Positions 7,747 to 16,801 of a stretch of 64,000 nucleotides of DNA are shown piece after piece. Source of the stretch: Pseudooceanicola pacificus. Its GTDB lineage: Bacteria; Pseudomonadota; Alphaproteobacteria; Rhodobacterales; Rhodobacteraceae. Numbering within the stretch: position 1 is the stretch's first letter; the number at the start of each line of letters is the position of its first letter. The stretch lies in the NCBI RefSeq assembly GCF_009789075.1, contig NZ_WNXQ01000006.1:124001-188000 (forward strand). Reading direction: 5' to 3'. The notes below the pieces were generated by a model. That model saw only the letters and a program-made list of their open reading frames with translations, ran no database searches and was not told where the DNA came from. A program made the translations under genes and the position numbers.

Positions 7747-9033
7747 TCAGAGCGGTTCGAGCCCGCACCACTCGGCGATGAAGAGCGCGATGGAGCCGGT
7801 CACCCGCTTGACCGAGGCCAGGCTGACCCGTTCGTCAAACCCGTGGATCCCTTCGGAATAGGGCCCGTAGACCAGGCAGGGCGTTTCGCCGTAGATGACA
7901 AAGACGCGCCCGTCGAGGTAGCCGGGGGTGACGAAGCTTTCGAGCGGCTTGGCGTAACTGGCCATATGGGCGCGCGACAGAACCGCCTCGGCCTCGGACC
8001 CTTCTTCCAGCACGTAGCCTTCGGCGAAAAAGCCGTTGAAGATCAGCTCGGGCGGGTTGTTGGCGAGGAAGGGGATGCCGTCCGAGACACGGCGCAGGTG
8101 GGTCTCGATCTCGCGCGCGGCCTCCTGCGCTCCGGTGCCGGGGTAGATCGCGATCCGGCAGTCGAACTCGCACCATGCGGGGACCGAGGAGGCCCAGTCA
8201 CCGCCCCGGATCTTTCCGACGTTGAAATTGATCGGGTGGTCGAGATCCTCGAAATACCGGTGATCGCCCTTGCGCGCGTTCCACTCGGCCTCCAGCCCGC
8301 GCAGGCCCCGGATCAGCTCGTAAGCCGCCTCGATGGCATTGGCGCCGGTGCCGGCCTCGCGCACATGAACGGGCACGCCCTGCACCCGGACGCGGAACCA
8401 CACCACGCCGACATTGGCGCGCACCAGCTTGTCGTCCTCGGGTTCGGGGATGATCGCGGCATCGGCCCGGTAGCCGCGCACAAGGCAGGCGAGCGCCCCG
8501 TTGCCGGTGCATTCCTCCTCGACCACCGATTGCTGGTAGAGCGTCGCGGCGGGCCGGTAGCCCAGCGATTTCAGCGCCTCGACGGCAAAGATATTGGCAG
8601 CGATCCCGGCCTTCATGTCGGCCACGCCGCGTCCGTAGAGCCAGTCGCCCTCGCGCCGTGGCTCGAAGGGCGGGGCGGTCCACATGTCCTCGGGCCCGGT
8701 GGGCACGACGTCGATGTGACCGTTCAGGATCAGCGAGCGGCCGGTTTCCGAACGGGGCCGCATGGTGCCGACCACGTTGATCGCATTGGCGTAATCCACG
8801 TCGATGGGCGAAAACCCGGGGTGATGGCGGATGTCGTCGACCTCGATGGCCCAGCGGTCCATCGTATAGCCGCGCGCCTGCAGCTCGCGGTGCAGGAAAT
8901 CCTGTGCCGTATGTTCCTGCCCCCTGAGCGAGGGGAAGCGGGTCAGCGTACGGGTGAATTCCACCTGCGAGTCGAACCCGGCGTCGACGGCGGCGAGGAT
9001 CTCGCGCGTCAGCGCCTCGGGCAGGGCGCTCAT
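7747..9033 (-). CDS. M20 family deacylase/peptidase (ArgE/DapE-like)
   Basis: This 428-residue zinc-dependent amidohydrolase has all the metal and catalytic motifs in order: NGHIDVVPTG (near 105), GRGVADMKAG with the bridging Asp (near 138), VVEEECTGNG with the catalytic Glu (near 170), an acidic ligand in AAIIPEPED (near 195), and a C-terminal His in EGIHGFDERV (near 397). The family removes acyl groups from amino acids or cleaves amide bonds in the cytoplasm. It overlaps the histone-deacetylase-like gene by 4 nt and lies in the GntR operon, so both probably deacylate products of the adjacent importer pathway. Confidence 0.9.
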   Translation of the reverse strand: MSALPEALTREILAAVDAGFDSQVEFTRTLTRFPSLRGQEHTAQDFLHRELQARGYTMDRWAIEVDDIRHHPGFSPIDVDYANAINVVGTMRPRSETGRSLILNGHIDVVPTGPEDMWTAPPFEPRREGDWLYGRGVADMKAGIAANIFAVEALKSLGYRPAATLYQQSVVEEECTGNGALACLVRGYRADAAIIPEPEDDKLVRANVGVVWFRVRVQGVPVHVREAGTGANAIEAAYELIRGLRGLEAEWNARKGDHRYFEDLDHPINFNVGKIRGGDWASSVPAWCEFDCRIAIYPGTGAQEAAREIETHLRRVSDGIPFLANNPPELIFNGFFAEGYVLEEGSEAEAVLSRAHMASYAKPLESFVTPGYLDGRVFVIYGETPCLVYGPYSEGIHGFDERVSLASVKRVTGSIALFIAEWCGLEPL

Positions 9034-10058
9034 CCGGCGCGCCCTAGGAAGCCGGTCATGAAGCTTTCCAGCGAGGTGGTCAGGTCGGGCGACAGGTATC
9101 CGCCCTCCTGCACCAGCACGGTCGGGTGGCCCGCCGCGGCGATCAGCGCCCCGGCGCGGCGGAACCCGTCAAAGGTGATCTGCATCCCCTTGAGCGGATC
9201 GTTCTCATGCGCATCCAGGCCAAGGCTGACCATCAGCGCACCGGGGGCATAGGACGCGATCCGCTCCAGCGCGCCCTCGATCGCGGCGATCCAGGTGTCG
9301 TCGGTGGTGGTGCGGGGCAGGGGAATATTGGTGTTGAACCCCGCGCCCGCGCCGCGCCCGGTCTCATGCGCATGGCCGACGAAGAAAGGATAGTAGTCAT
9401 CCGGATCCGCGTGGATCGACACCGTCATCACATCGGCCCGGTCGTAAAAGATGTCCTGCGTGCCGTTGCCGTGGTGCACGTCGATATCCAGCGTGGCCAC
9501 CCGGTCATGCCCAGTGCGCAGGCGCGCGGCCGCAATGGCCGAGACATTCATCAGGCAGTGCCCGGCAGCCACATCCGCCGAAGTATGGTGCCCCGGCGGC
9601 CGGCACAGCGCATAGGCGGCCCGTTCGCCCGCCAGCACGGCGTCGGCGGCGGCAACGGCACAGTCGGCGGCACGGCGGGTCGCCAGCCAGCTGTTGGGCC
9701 CGACCGGCGCGGCGGTGTCGCCCATGTGCCAGCCGGCGCGGGCGACGATGGACTTGGGGTAGGTCTTTTCGGCATTGCGGGGAAAGACGTTCGGCACGAC
9801 CTCGGGCCCGGCATCCGGCAGGTCCTTCCATTCGTCCCAGCAGGTTTCCAGGAAGGTCACGAACGCAGGCGTATGGACAGCCTCCAGCGCAGCGCGGGGG
9901 GCCTCGGGCGGGACGGTGACTGGCAGGTTCAGCCGGTCCAGCGCGGCCAGCAGCAGCGTCGCGCGTTCGGCCTGTTCCGCATTGCGCTGCATCTTGCCGT
10001 AGGTCAGCCGGAACTTGGGGTCATGGGCCTCGGTCTCGGCGGCGTAATAGCACTTCAT
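9030..10058 (-). CDS. Histone deacetylase-family amidohydrolase (acetylpolyamine amidohydrolase-like)
   Basis: The 342-residue arginase-fold zinc enzyme has the deacetylase motifs: the tandem His in RPPGHHTSAD (near 156), the zinc site DIDVHHGNGTQD (near 190), the second Asp ligand in LGLDAHEND (near 280), and the transition-state Tyr in QEGGYLSPD (near 320). Bacterial members closest in length and in the opening MKCYYAAETEAHDP deacetylate acetylated polyamines and related amides. Its start overlaps the GntR stop and its stop overlaps the M20 gene. The actual acyl-amine substrate is not known. Confidence 0.88.
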   Translation of the reverse strand: MKCYYAAETEAHDPKFRLTYGKMQRNAEQAERATLLLAALDRLNLPVTVPPEAPRAALEAVHTPAFVTFLETCWDEWKDLPDAGPEVVPNVFPRNAEKTYPKSIVARAGWHMGDTAAPVGPNSWLATRRAADCAVAAADAVLAGERAAYALCRPPGHHTSADVAAGHCLMNVSAIAAARLRTGHDRVATLDIDVHHGNGTQDIFYDRADVMTVSIHADPDDYYPFFVGHAHETGRGAGAGFNTNIPLPRTTTDDTWIAAIEGALERIASYAPGALMVSLGLDAHENDPLKGMQITFDGFRRAGALIAAAGHPTVLVQEGGYLSPDLTTSLESFMTGFLGRAG

Positions 10059-10762
10059 GTCGACTGCTCTTTTTCCAGTTGGCGGAGTTTCTGGGTCACG
10101 ACCCGCTGTGCGACGACGATGTGAAAGCGCAGCGCCTCGACCGCGCGCATCTCGTCCCCGTCGCGCAGCGCGTCGATGATCGGCAGGTGCGTCTCGGCGA
10201 TCCGGTGCGGGTCGTCGTAAAGCTGCCCGACGATCATGATCGAGAACTCGGTTTCGGTCGCGATCTGTTCGAACACCGCCAGCAGCTTGGGATTGCCCGA
10301 GGCCGCGACCAGCAGGCGGTGAAACTGGATGTCGGCCTGCACCTGGGTCAGCATGTCGAAATCGGGGCCGAGGTCGGCGATGCGGTAGAGCTCGTCCACC
10401 TGCCGCGACAGGTTGGCGATGACCGGCCCGGTGTCGCCCCGGATCAGCCGGCGCACGGCGGCCGTCTCGATCACCAGGCGCAGCTCGTAAAGATCGTCGA
10501 TGGCATCGGCCGAGACCTGGCGGACAAAGAACCCCCGGTTCGGCACATAGGCCACAAGGCCCGAGCTTTCCAGCAGCCGCGCCGCCTCGCGCACCGGGGC
10601 GCGGCTGACGCCCAGGTCGCGGGCCACCACGGATTCCGACAGGCGCGCCCCTGGGGCCAGCTTGCCGGTGACAATCGCATTGCTCAGCAGCGCGGCCACA
10701 CGTTCGACCAGGCCCTCGCGGGCCAGGCGTTCGAATCCGGGTTTGCCGTTGTCGCTGGTCAT
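10055..10762 (-). CDS. GntR-family (FCD/FadR subgroup) regulator
   Basis: The 235-residue regulator has an N-terminal winged helix (about 15-85; GARLSESVVARDLGVSRAPV) and a C-terminal all-helical FCD domain (about 100-225) that usually binds a metal and an organic acid. It is the first gene of the minus-strand arm, followed by two amidohydrolases with overlaps, and it faces the aldolase-importer operon. A 12-bp palindrome of the type such regulators bind lies between the two arms. It probably represses both arms until a pathway intermediate accumulates. Confidence 0.9.
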   Translation of the reverse strand: MTSDNGKPGFERLAREGLVERVAALLSNAIVTGKLAPGARLSESVVARDLGVSRAPVREAARLLESSGLVAYVPNRGFFVRQVSADAIDDLYELRLVIETAAVRRLIRGDTGPVIANLSRQVDELYRIADLGPDFDMLTQVQADIQFHRLLVAASGNPKLLAVFEQIATETEFSIMIVGQLYDDPHRIAETHLPIIDALRDGDEMRAVEALRFHIVVAQRVVTQKLRQLEKEQST

Positions 10763-10812
10763 CTCGTCGCTTTGGTAATCGTTTCATGGTCAGCGTAATT
10801 GTCGTTTGCTGT

Positions 10813-10824
10813 ATTGTCGACAAT
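10813..10824. promoter_or_regulatory. Operator palindrome for the GntR regulator
   Basis: ATTGTCGACAAT is a perfect 12-bp palindrome in the 124-bp divergent region. A second half-like element AATTGTCG lies about 15 bp to its left. TTGTnnACAA-type sites are common for FCD-type GntR proteins, so this is the best candidate operator for both arms. Confidence 0.7.
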
Positions 10825-10886
10825 TTCCTTGACCTCGGGGCGCCGAATGGTCTTGGCTGTGGGAAATCGCAGAAAGGACCCCTCTC

Positions 10887-11657
10887 ATGGCCGACGGTGG
10901 CGTCGACACCCCGCTCTCAGAACTCAGGCGCGATCTGGCCGCCGCCTATCGGCTGATCGCGCTGGAGGGCATGGATGACGGTATCTACACCCATATCTCT
11001 GCCCGCCTGCCTGACGGGCCGGATGGCGAGAAGCGGTTCCTGATGAACCCCTATGGCCTGCGTTTTGACGAGGTGACGGCCAGCAATCTGGTGACGGTGG
11101 ACGAAACCGGTGCGGTGGTCGACGATCCCTATGGCGCCGGGGTGAACGCCGCCGGATTCACCATCCACTCGGCCGTCCACATGGCGCGCCACGATGCGGT
11201 CTGCGTGCTGCATACCCATACGGTGGCGGGTGTTGCCGTCTCGTCGATCCAGGAGGGCGTGCTGCCGCTGAACCAGTGGTCGGCGCAGTTCTTTGGCCGC
11301 GTCGCCTTTCACGATTACGAGGGCATCGCGCTGGATCTGGACGAACGCCAGCGTATTGTGGCCGACCTGGGCGACAAATACGTCATGCTGCTGCGCAATC
11401 ATGGTACGCTGTTGCTGGGCCGCTCGATCGCCGAGGCGATGAAGCTGGCGCTGAACCTCGAACGCTCGTGCCGGGCCCAGATCGCGGCGCTTGGCATGGG
11501 GCTGACCCCCGTCGTGCTGTCGGACGAGGTCGCCGAGCATACGGCGCAGCAATACCAGGCCGCCTATGACAGCACCGAAGCCGGCAATGCGCCGGACCCG
11601 GAATGGGCGGCCATGCTGCGGCGGCTGGACAAGGCCGCGCCGGATTACAAGCAATAA
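10887..11657 (+). CDS. Class II aldolase/adducin family protein
   Basis: The 256-residue protein is a zinc-dependent class II aldolase-fold enzyme. The metal ligands are visible as His109 and His111 (HTHT) and His172 (LRNHGTLLL); the phosphate- or substrate-binding loop region is GMDDGIYTHIS near residue 33. Relatives are fuculose- or ribulose-phosphate aldolases and decarboxylases, but many close homologues in importer operons are uncharacterised. It is preceded by AGAAAGGA at good spacing and starts the plus-strand operon that continues with a peptide-type importer. Substrate unassigned. Confidence 0.85.
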   Translation: MADGGVDTPLSELRRDLAAAYRLIALEGMDDGIYTHISARLPDGPDGEKRFLMNPYGLRFDEVTASNLVTVDETGAVVDDPYGAGVNAAGFTIHSAVHMARHDAVCVLHTHTVAGVAVSSIQEGVLPLNQWSAQFFGRVAFHDYEGIALDLDERQRIVADLGDKYVMLLRNHGTLLLGRSIAEAMKLALNLERSCRAQIAALGMGLTPVVLSDEVAEHTAQQYQAAYDSTEAGNAPDPEWAAMLRRLDKAAPDYKQ

Positions 11658-11721
11658 CACCAAAGAACGCCCCCGGCCGAACCGGGGCATCCCTCGCAAA
11701 CACAACAAAGACAGGGACCTC

Positions 11722-13269
11722 ATGACCTACCTCAAAGCTACAACATTCCTGATCGCTGCGGCGCTGGCCGCGCCCGCGCTGGCGCAGCAGGACGGCGGCC
11801 GACTGGACATCGTCGTGCAGCCGGAACCGCCGGGGCTGATGCTGGGCCTGGTGCAGAACGGGCCGACCCAGATGGTTTCGGGCGACATCTACGAAAGCCT
11901 GCTGCGCTATACCACGGACCTGGAACCGCAGCCGAGCCTGGCCAAAAGCTGGACCATCTCGGACGACGGGCTGGTCTATACCTTCAAACTGCAGGACGGC
12001 GTGACCTGGCATGACGGAGAGCCCTTCACCGCTGCCGACGTGGTCTTTTCGGCCGATGTCTTCCTGCGCGAGACCCATGCCCGCCTGCGCAGTTCGCTCG
12101 CCTATGTGCAAAGCATCGAGGCGCCCGACGACACCACCGTCGTCTTTACCCTGAAAGAGCCCTTTGGCCCCTTCATCAACGCCTTCGAGGTCGGCACCAT
12201 GCCGATCGTGCCCAAGCACATCTACGAAGGCACCGATTATGCCACCAACGAGATGAACGCCACGCCCATCGGCACCGGCCCGTTCAAGTTCGACAAGTGG
12301 GAAAAGGGCAGCTACATCCACCTGGTCAAGAACGAGGATTACTACGTCGAGGGCCTGCCCCATCTTGACGAGATCTTCTATCGCGTGATCCCGGATGCCG
12401 CCGCCCGCGCCGTGGCCTTTGAAACCGGCGAGGTCGACGTGCTGCCCGGCGGGTCGGTCGAAAACTGGGACGTGCCGCGCCTGACCGAGATGGAGGGCGT
12501 CTGCTCGACCGGCAAGGGCTGGGAATTCTTTGCCCCGCATGCCTGGATGTGGCTGAACAACCGCGAGGGGCCGACCTCGAACAAGCTGTTCCGCCAGGCC
12601 GTGATGTACGCGCTGGACCGTGAATTCGTGAAGGAAGTCGTCTGGAACGGCTTTGGCACCGTGGCCACGGGCCCGATCTCGTCCAAGACGAACTTCTACA
12701 GCGACGATGTCACGATCTACGACCACAATCCCGACAAGGCCAAGGAACTGCTGGCCGAAATGGGCTATGACGGGGAACCGGTGCGCGTCCTGCCGCTGCC
12801 CTATGGCGAGACCTGGCAACGCTGGGCCGAAGCGGTGCGCCAGAACCTGAGCGAGGTCGGCATCAACGTCGAACTCGACAGCACCGATGTCGCCGGCTGG
12901 AACGAGAAGACGTCCCAGTGGGATTACGACATGGCCTTCACCTATCTCTACCAGTACGGCGATCCGGCCCTGGGCGTGTCACGCAACTATGTCGCCAGCC
13001 AGATCAAGAAGGGCAGCCCCTGGAACAACGTCGAGGGCTACGACAACCCCGCGCTGGACGAGAAATGGAACGCCGCCGCCACGATGGTGACCCCGGCAGA
13101 GCGCGAAACCGCCTATGCCGAGATCCAGAAGGAGATCGTGGATGACGTGCCCGTGGCATGGCTGCTGGAACTGGAATTCCCGACCATCTACCGCTGCAAC
13201 GTCAAGGATCTGGTGACCACCGCCATCGGTGTGAACGACGGCCCCCGAGGGGCCTGGATCGAACAGTAA
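11722..13269 (+). CDS. Peptide/nickel-type ABC substrate-binding protein (importer 1)
   Basis: The 515-residue periplasmic protein belongs to the DppA/OppA family. It has a signal peptide ending ALAAPALAQQ (cleavage near residue 21), the family blocks YESLLRYTTDLEPQPSLAKSW near 65 and FTAADVVFSADVF near 105, and a GTGPFKFDKWEKGSY segment near 195. The start at 11722 is chosen because it opens the signal peptide; an in-frame extension upstream would run into the aldolase gene. It feeds the permease pair encoded just downstream. The ligand may be a peptide, an amide or another oligomeric compound. Confidence 0.9.
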   Translation: MTYLKATTFLIAAALAAPALAQQDGGRLDIVVQPEPPGLMLGLVQNGPTQMVSGDIYESLLRYTTDLEPQPSLAKSWTISDDGLVYTFKLQDGVTWHDGEPFTAADVVFSADVFLRETHARLRSSLAYVQSIEAPDDTTVVFTLKEPFGPFINAFEVGTMPIVPKHIYEGTDYATNEMNATPIGTGPFKFDKWEKGSYIHLVKNEDYYVEGLPHLDEIFYRVIPDAAARAVAFETGEVDVLPGGSVENWDVPRLTEMEGVCSTGKGWEFFAPHAWMWLNNREGPTSNKLFRQAVMYALDREFVKEVVWNGFGTVATGPISSKTNFYSDDVTIYDHNPDKAKELLAEMGYDGEPVRVLPLPYGETWQRWAEAVRQNLSEVGINVELDSTDVAGWNEKTSQWDYDMAFTYLYQYGDPALGVSRNYVASQIKKGSPWNNVEGYDNPALDEKWNAAATMVTPAERETAYAEIQKEIVDDVPVAWLLELEFPTIYRCNVKDLVTTAIGVNDGPRGAWIEQ

Positions 13270-13280
13270 CCGACCCTCTG

Positions 13281-13337
13281 CCGGGCCGGCCGCCGATCGC
13301 GCGCCGGCCCGGTTGCCTTGGCCGGTCCGCGGACCGG
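13281..13337 (+). promoter_or_regulatory. Two GC stem-loops between binding-protein and permease genes
   Basis: CCGGGCCGGC (13281-13290) pairs perfectly with GCCGGCCCGG (13303-13312) across a 12-nt loop. A second perfect 16-bp palindrome, CCGGTCCG plus CGGACCGG, follows at 13322-13337. They fill most of the 99-bp gap between the binding-protein stop and the permease start. There is no T-run, so partial attenuation or protection of the upstream message is more likely than a complete stop. Confidence 0.55.
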
Positions 13338-13368
13338 TCCCCTCTCGCAACGGAGCGCACGGGCGTCA

Positions 13369-14346
13369 ATGCAGATTGCCATCGCCATATTCTCGCGTCT
13401 GGTCAAGGCGGCGCTGACGCTGCTGGCCATCGCGGTGCTGAACTTCTTTCTCGTGCATGCCGCACCGGGCGATCCGGCGGTTGTGCTGGCGGGCGAGGCC
13501 GGCGCCGCGGACGAAGCGATGATCGAGCAGCTGCGCGAGCGGTTCGGGCTGGATCAGCCCTTCCACGTGCAGCTTGGCAAATATGTCTGGGGCATCGTGC
13601 AGTTCGACCTGGGCTATTCCTTCCGCCAGGGCGCCCCCGTCTCGCAGCTGATCGCCGAGAGGCTGCCCGCCACCCTGCTGCTGACGATGACCGCCTTCGG
13701 CATCTCGCTGGCCTGCGGCATCGCCCTTGGCGTGGCCGCCGCGGCGCGGGTGGGCAAGGCCTCCGATACCATGCTGACCACGCTGGCGCTGCTGTTCTAT
13801 GCCACGCCGCTCTACTGGCTGGCGCTGATGGCGGTGCTGGTCTTTTCGGTCTGGCTGGGGTGGCTGCCCGGCTTCGGCTACGAGACCGTGGGCGCCAACT
13901 ATACCGGCCTGACCCGGCTGCTGGACATCCTGAAACACCTGATCCTGCCGGCGCTGACGCTGGGGCTGTTCTTCATGTCGGTCTATATGCGGATGACGCG
14001 GGCCTCGATGCTCGAAGTCTCGCAGCTCGACTTCGTCAAGACCGCCCGGGCCAAGGGCCTGTCGGGCCCCGCGATCCGCCGCCGCCACATCCTGCGCAAC
14101 GCCATCCTGCCGGTTGTGACCCTGGCGGGGCTGCAGGCCGGGCAGCTGGTCGGCGGCGCGGTGCTGACGGAAACCGTCTTTGCCTGGCCCGGCATCGGGC
14201 GGCTGATGTTCGAAAGCCTCGCCGCGCGGGATTACAACACCATCCTCGGCGTCTTCATCGTCTCGGCGGCGATGGTGATCCTGTTCAACATCATCACCGA
14301 CCTTGTCTACCGCATCGTCGATCCCCGCATCGGAGCGACCGCATGA
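13369..14346 (+). CDS. DppB-type ABC permease (importer 1)
   Basis: The 325-residue permease has the DppB layout: an N-terminal helix (AIAIFSRLVKAALTLLAIAVLNFFL, shown here in shortened form as ending NFFLVHAAPGDPA), a periplasmic stretch with RFGLDQPFHVQLGKYVWG, and five further helices with the cytoplasmic coupling motif EVSQLDFVKTARAKGLSG near residue 225. The start MQIAIA at 13369 is preferred to an upstream in-frame ATG at 13318 because it directly precedes the first helix and leaves the hairpins untranslated. It overlaps the DppC-type gene by ATGA. Confidence 0.9.
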   Translation: MQIAIAIFSRLVKAALTLLAIAVLNFFLVHAAPGDPAVVLAGEAGAADEAMIEQLRERFGLDQPFHVQLGKYVWGIVQFDLGYSFRQGAPVSQLIAERLPATLLLTMTAFGISLACGIALGVAAAARVGKASDTMLTTLALLFYATPLYWLALMAVLVFSVWLGWLPGFGYETVGANYTGLTRLLDILKHLILPALTLGLFFMSVYMRMTRASMLEVSQLDFVKTARAKGLSGPAIRRRHILRNAILPVVTLAGLQAGQLVGGAVLTETVFAWPGIGRLMFESLAARDYNTILGVFIVSAAMVILFNIITDLVYRIVDPRIGATA

Positions 14347-15182
14347 CCCTCTGGAAACGCTTCAGCTCGAACACCGGGGCGATGATCGGGGTGATCATCC
14401 TGCTGCTGGTGATCGCCATCGCCCTGCTGGCACCGGTGATCTTCCCGAAAGGCCCCTGGCAGATGGTGCAACGGCCCTTTCTGGCGCCGTTCAGCACCGA
14501 TGGCCTGCCGCTTGGCACCGATACGCTGGGGCGCAACGTGGCCGCGCAGCTGGCCTATGGCGCGCGCGTCTCGCTGCTGGTCGGGCTGGTGTCGACCGTG
14601 GTGGCCCTGCTGATCGGGGTGCCGCTTGGCGCGGTCGCGGGCTTTTACGGCAGCTGGGTCGACGAAGGCGCGATGCGATTCACCGAGTTCTTCCAGACGA
14701 TCCCCAACTTTGCGCTCGCCATCGTGCTGGTGGCGATCCTGGAACCGACGCTGACCTCGATCACCCTGGCCATCGCCATCGTCTCGTGGCCGCCGGTGGC
14801 CCGCCTGGTCCGGGCCGAGGTGATGTCGGTGCGCAAGCGCGAATTTGTCGATGCCGCGCGGGTGGCGGGGCTGACCCGGCGGCGGATCCTCGTGGCGCAG
14901 GTGCTGCCCAACACCGTCTCGCCGATCATCGTCATGGCCTCGCTCATGGTGGCGACGGCGATCCTGCTGGAAAGCTCGCTCTCCTTCCTTGGGCTGGGCG
15001 ATCCCAATGCCATGTCCTGGGGTTACATGATCGGTGCGGCGCGCACCGTGATCCGCCAGCACTGGTGGCTGAGCTTTCTGCCCGGGATCGCCATCGTGAT
15101 CACCGTGCTGGCGCTGAACCTGATCGGCGAGGGGCTGAACGATGCGTTGAACCCGCACCTGTCGCGAAAGGCGCGCGCATGA
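14343..15182 (+). CDS. DppC-type ABC permease (importer 1)
   Basis: The 279-residue second permease has an N-terminal helix (TGAMIGVIILLLVIAIALL), the LGTDTLGRNVAAQLAYGARVS block near residue 60 that is diagnostic for DppC/OppC proteins, and the EAA-type coupling loop VRKREFVDAARVAGLT near 165. It overlaps the upstream permease and the downstream ATPase by 4 nt each, so translation is coupled. It forms the channel heterodimer with the DppB-type subunit. Confidence 0.9.
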   Translation: MTLWKRFSSNTGAMIGVIILLLVIAIALLAPVIFPKGPWQMVQRPFLAPFSTDGLPLGTDTLGRNVAAQLAYGARVSLLVGLVSTVVALLIGVPLGAVAGFYGSWVDEGAMRFTEFFQTIPNFALAIVLVAILEPTLTSITLAIAIVSWPPVARLVRAEVMSVRKREFVDAARVAGLTRRRILVAQVLPNTVSPIIVMASLMVATAILLESSLSFLGLGDPNAMSWGYMIGAARTVIRQHWWLSFLPGIAIVITVLALNLIGEGLNDALNPHLSRKARA

Positions 15183-16801
15183 CCGATCCCGCGCTCGATA
15201 TCCGCGACCTGACCATCGCCCTGCCCGCCGGGGCCGACCGCGACAACGCGGTGGCCGACATCACCTTTTCCGTGGCGACTGGGGAAATCCTCTGCGTCGT
15301 GGGGGAATCCGGGTCGGGCAAGTCGATGACCGCCAACGCCCTGATGGGCCTGCTGCCCCCCGGTGTCGGGGTGCGCAGCGGGCAGGCGATGTTCGGCGGG
15401 CGCGATATCCTGGCCCTGCCCGAGGCCGAGAAGCAGAAGATGCGCGGCGAGAGCATCGCCATGATCTTTCAGGAGCCGATGACCGCGCTGAACCCGCTGA
15501 TGCGCATCGGCGAGCAGATCACCGAGGTCTTTGCCGCCCATGACCTGCTCAACCCGGCCGAACGCCGCGCCCGCGCGCTGGAGCTGGTGCGCGAGGTCGG
15601 CCTGCCGGATCCGGACAAGATCATCCGCGCCTATCCCTTCCAGCTGTCCGGCGGGCAGCGGCAGCGCGCGATGATCGCGATGGCGCTGGCGCTGGAACCC
15701 AAGCTGCTGATCGCGGACGAACCGACCACCGCGCTGGATGTCACGACCCAGGCGCAGATCCTCAAGCTGATCCTCGACCTGCGCGCGAAACACGGCATGG
15801 CGGTGATGTTCATCACCCATGACTTCGGCGTGGTGGCCGAGATCGCCGACCAGGTCATCGTGATGCGCGAGGGGCAGATCGTCGAACGCGGCGCGGCGGC
15901 CAGGGTTCTGGGCGCGCCCGAACATCCCTATACCCGCCGCCTGCTGGATGCGATCCCCACCGGCCGGCTGCCCGAGGCGCGCACCCTGGCCGAGGTGCCG
16001 GCGCTTGAGATCAAGGACCTGCGCAAGGTCTACCGCACCGGCGGCGGCCTGTTCCGCCCGGTGCGCGAGGTGCGCGCGGTCGACGATGTCTCGCTCACCG
16101 TCGCGCGGGGCGAGGTGCTGGGGCTGGTCGGCGAATCCGGGTCGGGCAAGTCGACTTTGGGCCGCGCCGCCGTGCGCCTGATCACCCCCGATGCGGGGCA
16201 GGTGCTGGTCGGCGGGACCGATATCGCTGCCCTGTCCGAGGACGAGCTGCGCAAGGAACGCCACAAGGTGCAGATGGTGTTCCAGGACCCCTATGCCTCG
16301 CTCAACCCGCGCCAGAGGATCATGGGCGCGATCACCGATGGCCCGATCGCCCGTGGCATTCCCCGCGCCAGGGCCGAAGCCAAGGCCCGCGAACTGCTGG
16401 AGATCGTGGGCCTGGGTGCCGATGCCGCCACGCGCTATCCGCATGAATTCTCGGGCGGGCAGCGCCAGCGCATCGGCATCGCCCGCGCCCTGGCGATGGA
16501 GCCCGAGCTGATCGTGGCGGACGAGGCGGTCTCGGCGCTTGACGTGTCGATCCAGGCGCAGGTGCTGGACCTGCTGCGCGACCTGCGCAGCCGTCTGGAC
16601 CTGTCGATCCTCTTCATCACCCATGACCTGCGGGTCGCCGCGCAGCTTTGCGACCGGATTGCGGTGATGCAAAAGGGCAAGCTGGTCGAGATCGGGACCG
16701 TGCACCAGATCTTCCGCTCTCCGCAGCAGGCCTATACCCGGCAGCTGCTGGCCGCCGTGCCGGGGGCCGAGTGGAACCGCGACGGGGCCGTCACCGCATG
16801 A
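15179..16801 (+). CDS. Fused DppD-DppF dual ATPase (importer 1)
   Basis: One 540-residue polypeptide carries two complete oligopeptide-type ATPase domains. The first has Walker [13 protein letters not shown] (near 42), signature [12 protein letters not shown] and Walker [13 protein letters not shown]; the second has Walker [13 protein letters not shown] (near 318), signature [12 protein letters not shown] and Walker [13 protein letters not shown]. In the second Walker B the usual DEP is DEA. The first half lacks the Cys-rich oligopeptide C-terminal motif seen in the unfused DppD and DppF of importer 2. The gene overlaps both neighbours by 4 nt. Confidence 0.92.
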   Translation: MTDPALDIRDLTIALPAGADRDNAVADITFSVATGEILCVVGESGSGKSMTANALMGLLPPGVGVRSGQAMFGGRDILALPEAEKQKMRGESIAMIFQEPMTALNPLMRIGEQITEVFAAHDLLNPAERRARALELVREVGLPDPDKIIRAYPFQLSGGQRQRAMIAMALALEPKLLIADEPTTALDVTTQAQILKLILDLRAKHGMAVMFITHDFGVVAEIADQVIVMREGQIVERGAAARVLGAPEHPYTRRLLDAIPTGRLPEARTLAEVPALEIKDLRKVYRTGGGLFRPVREVRAVDDVSLTVARGEVLGLVGESGSGKSTLGRAAVRLITPDAGQVLVGGTDIAALSEDELRKERHKVQMVFQDPYASLNPRQRIMGAITDGPIARGIPRARAEAKARELLEIVGLGADAATRYPHEFSGGQRQRIGIARALAMEPELIVADEAVSALDVSIQAQVLDLLRDLRSRLDLSILFITHDLRVAAQLCDRIAVMQKGKLVEIGTVHQIFRSPQQAYTRQLLAAVPGAEWNRDGAVTA

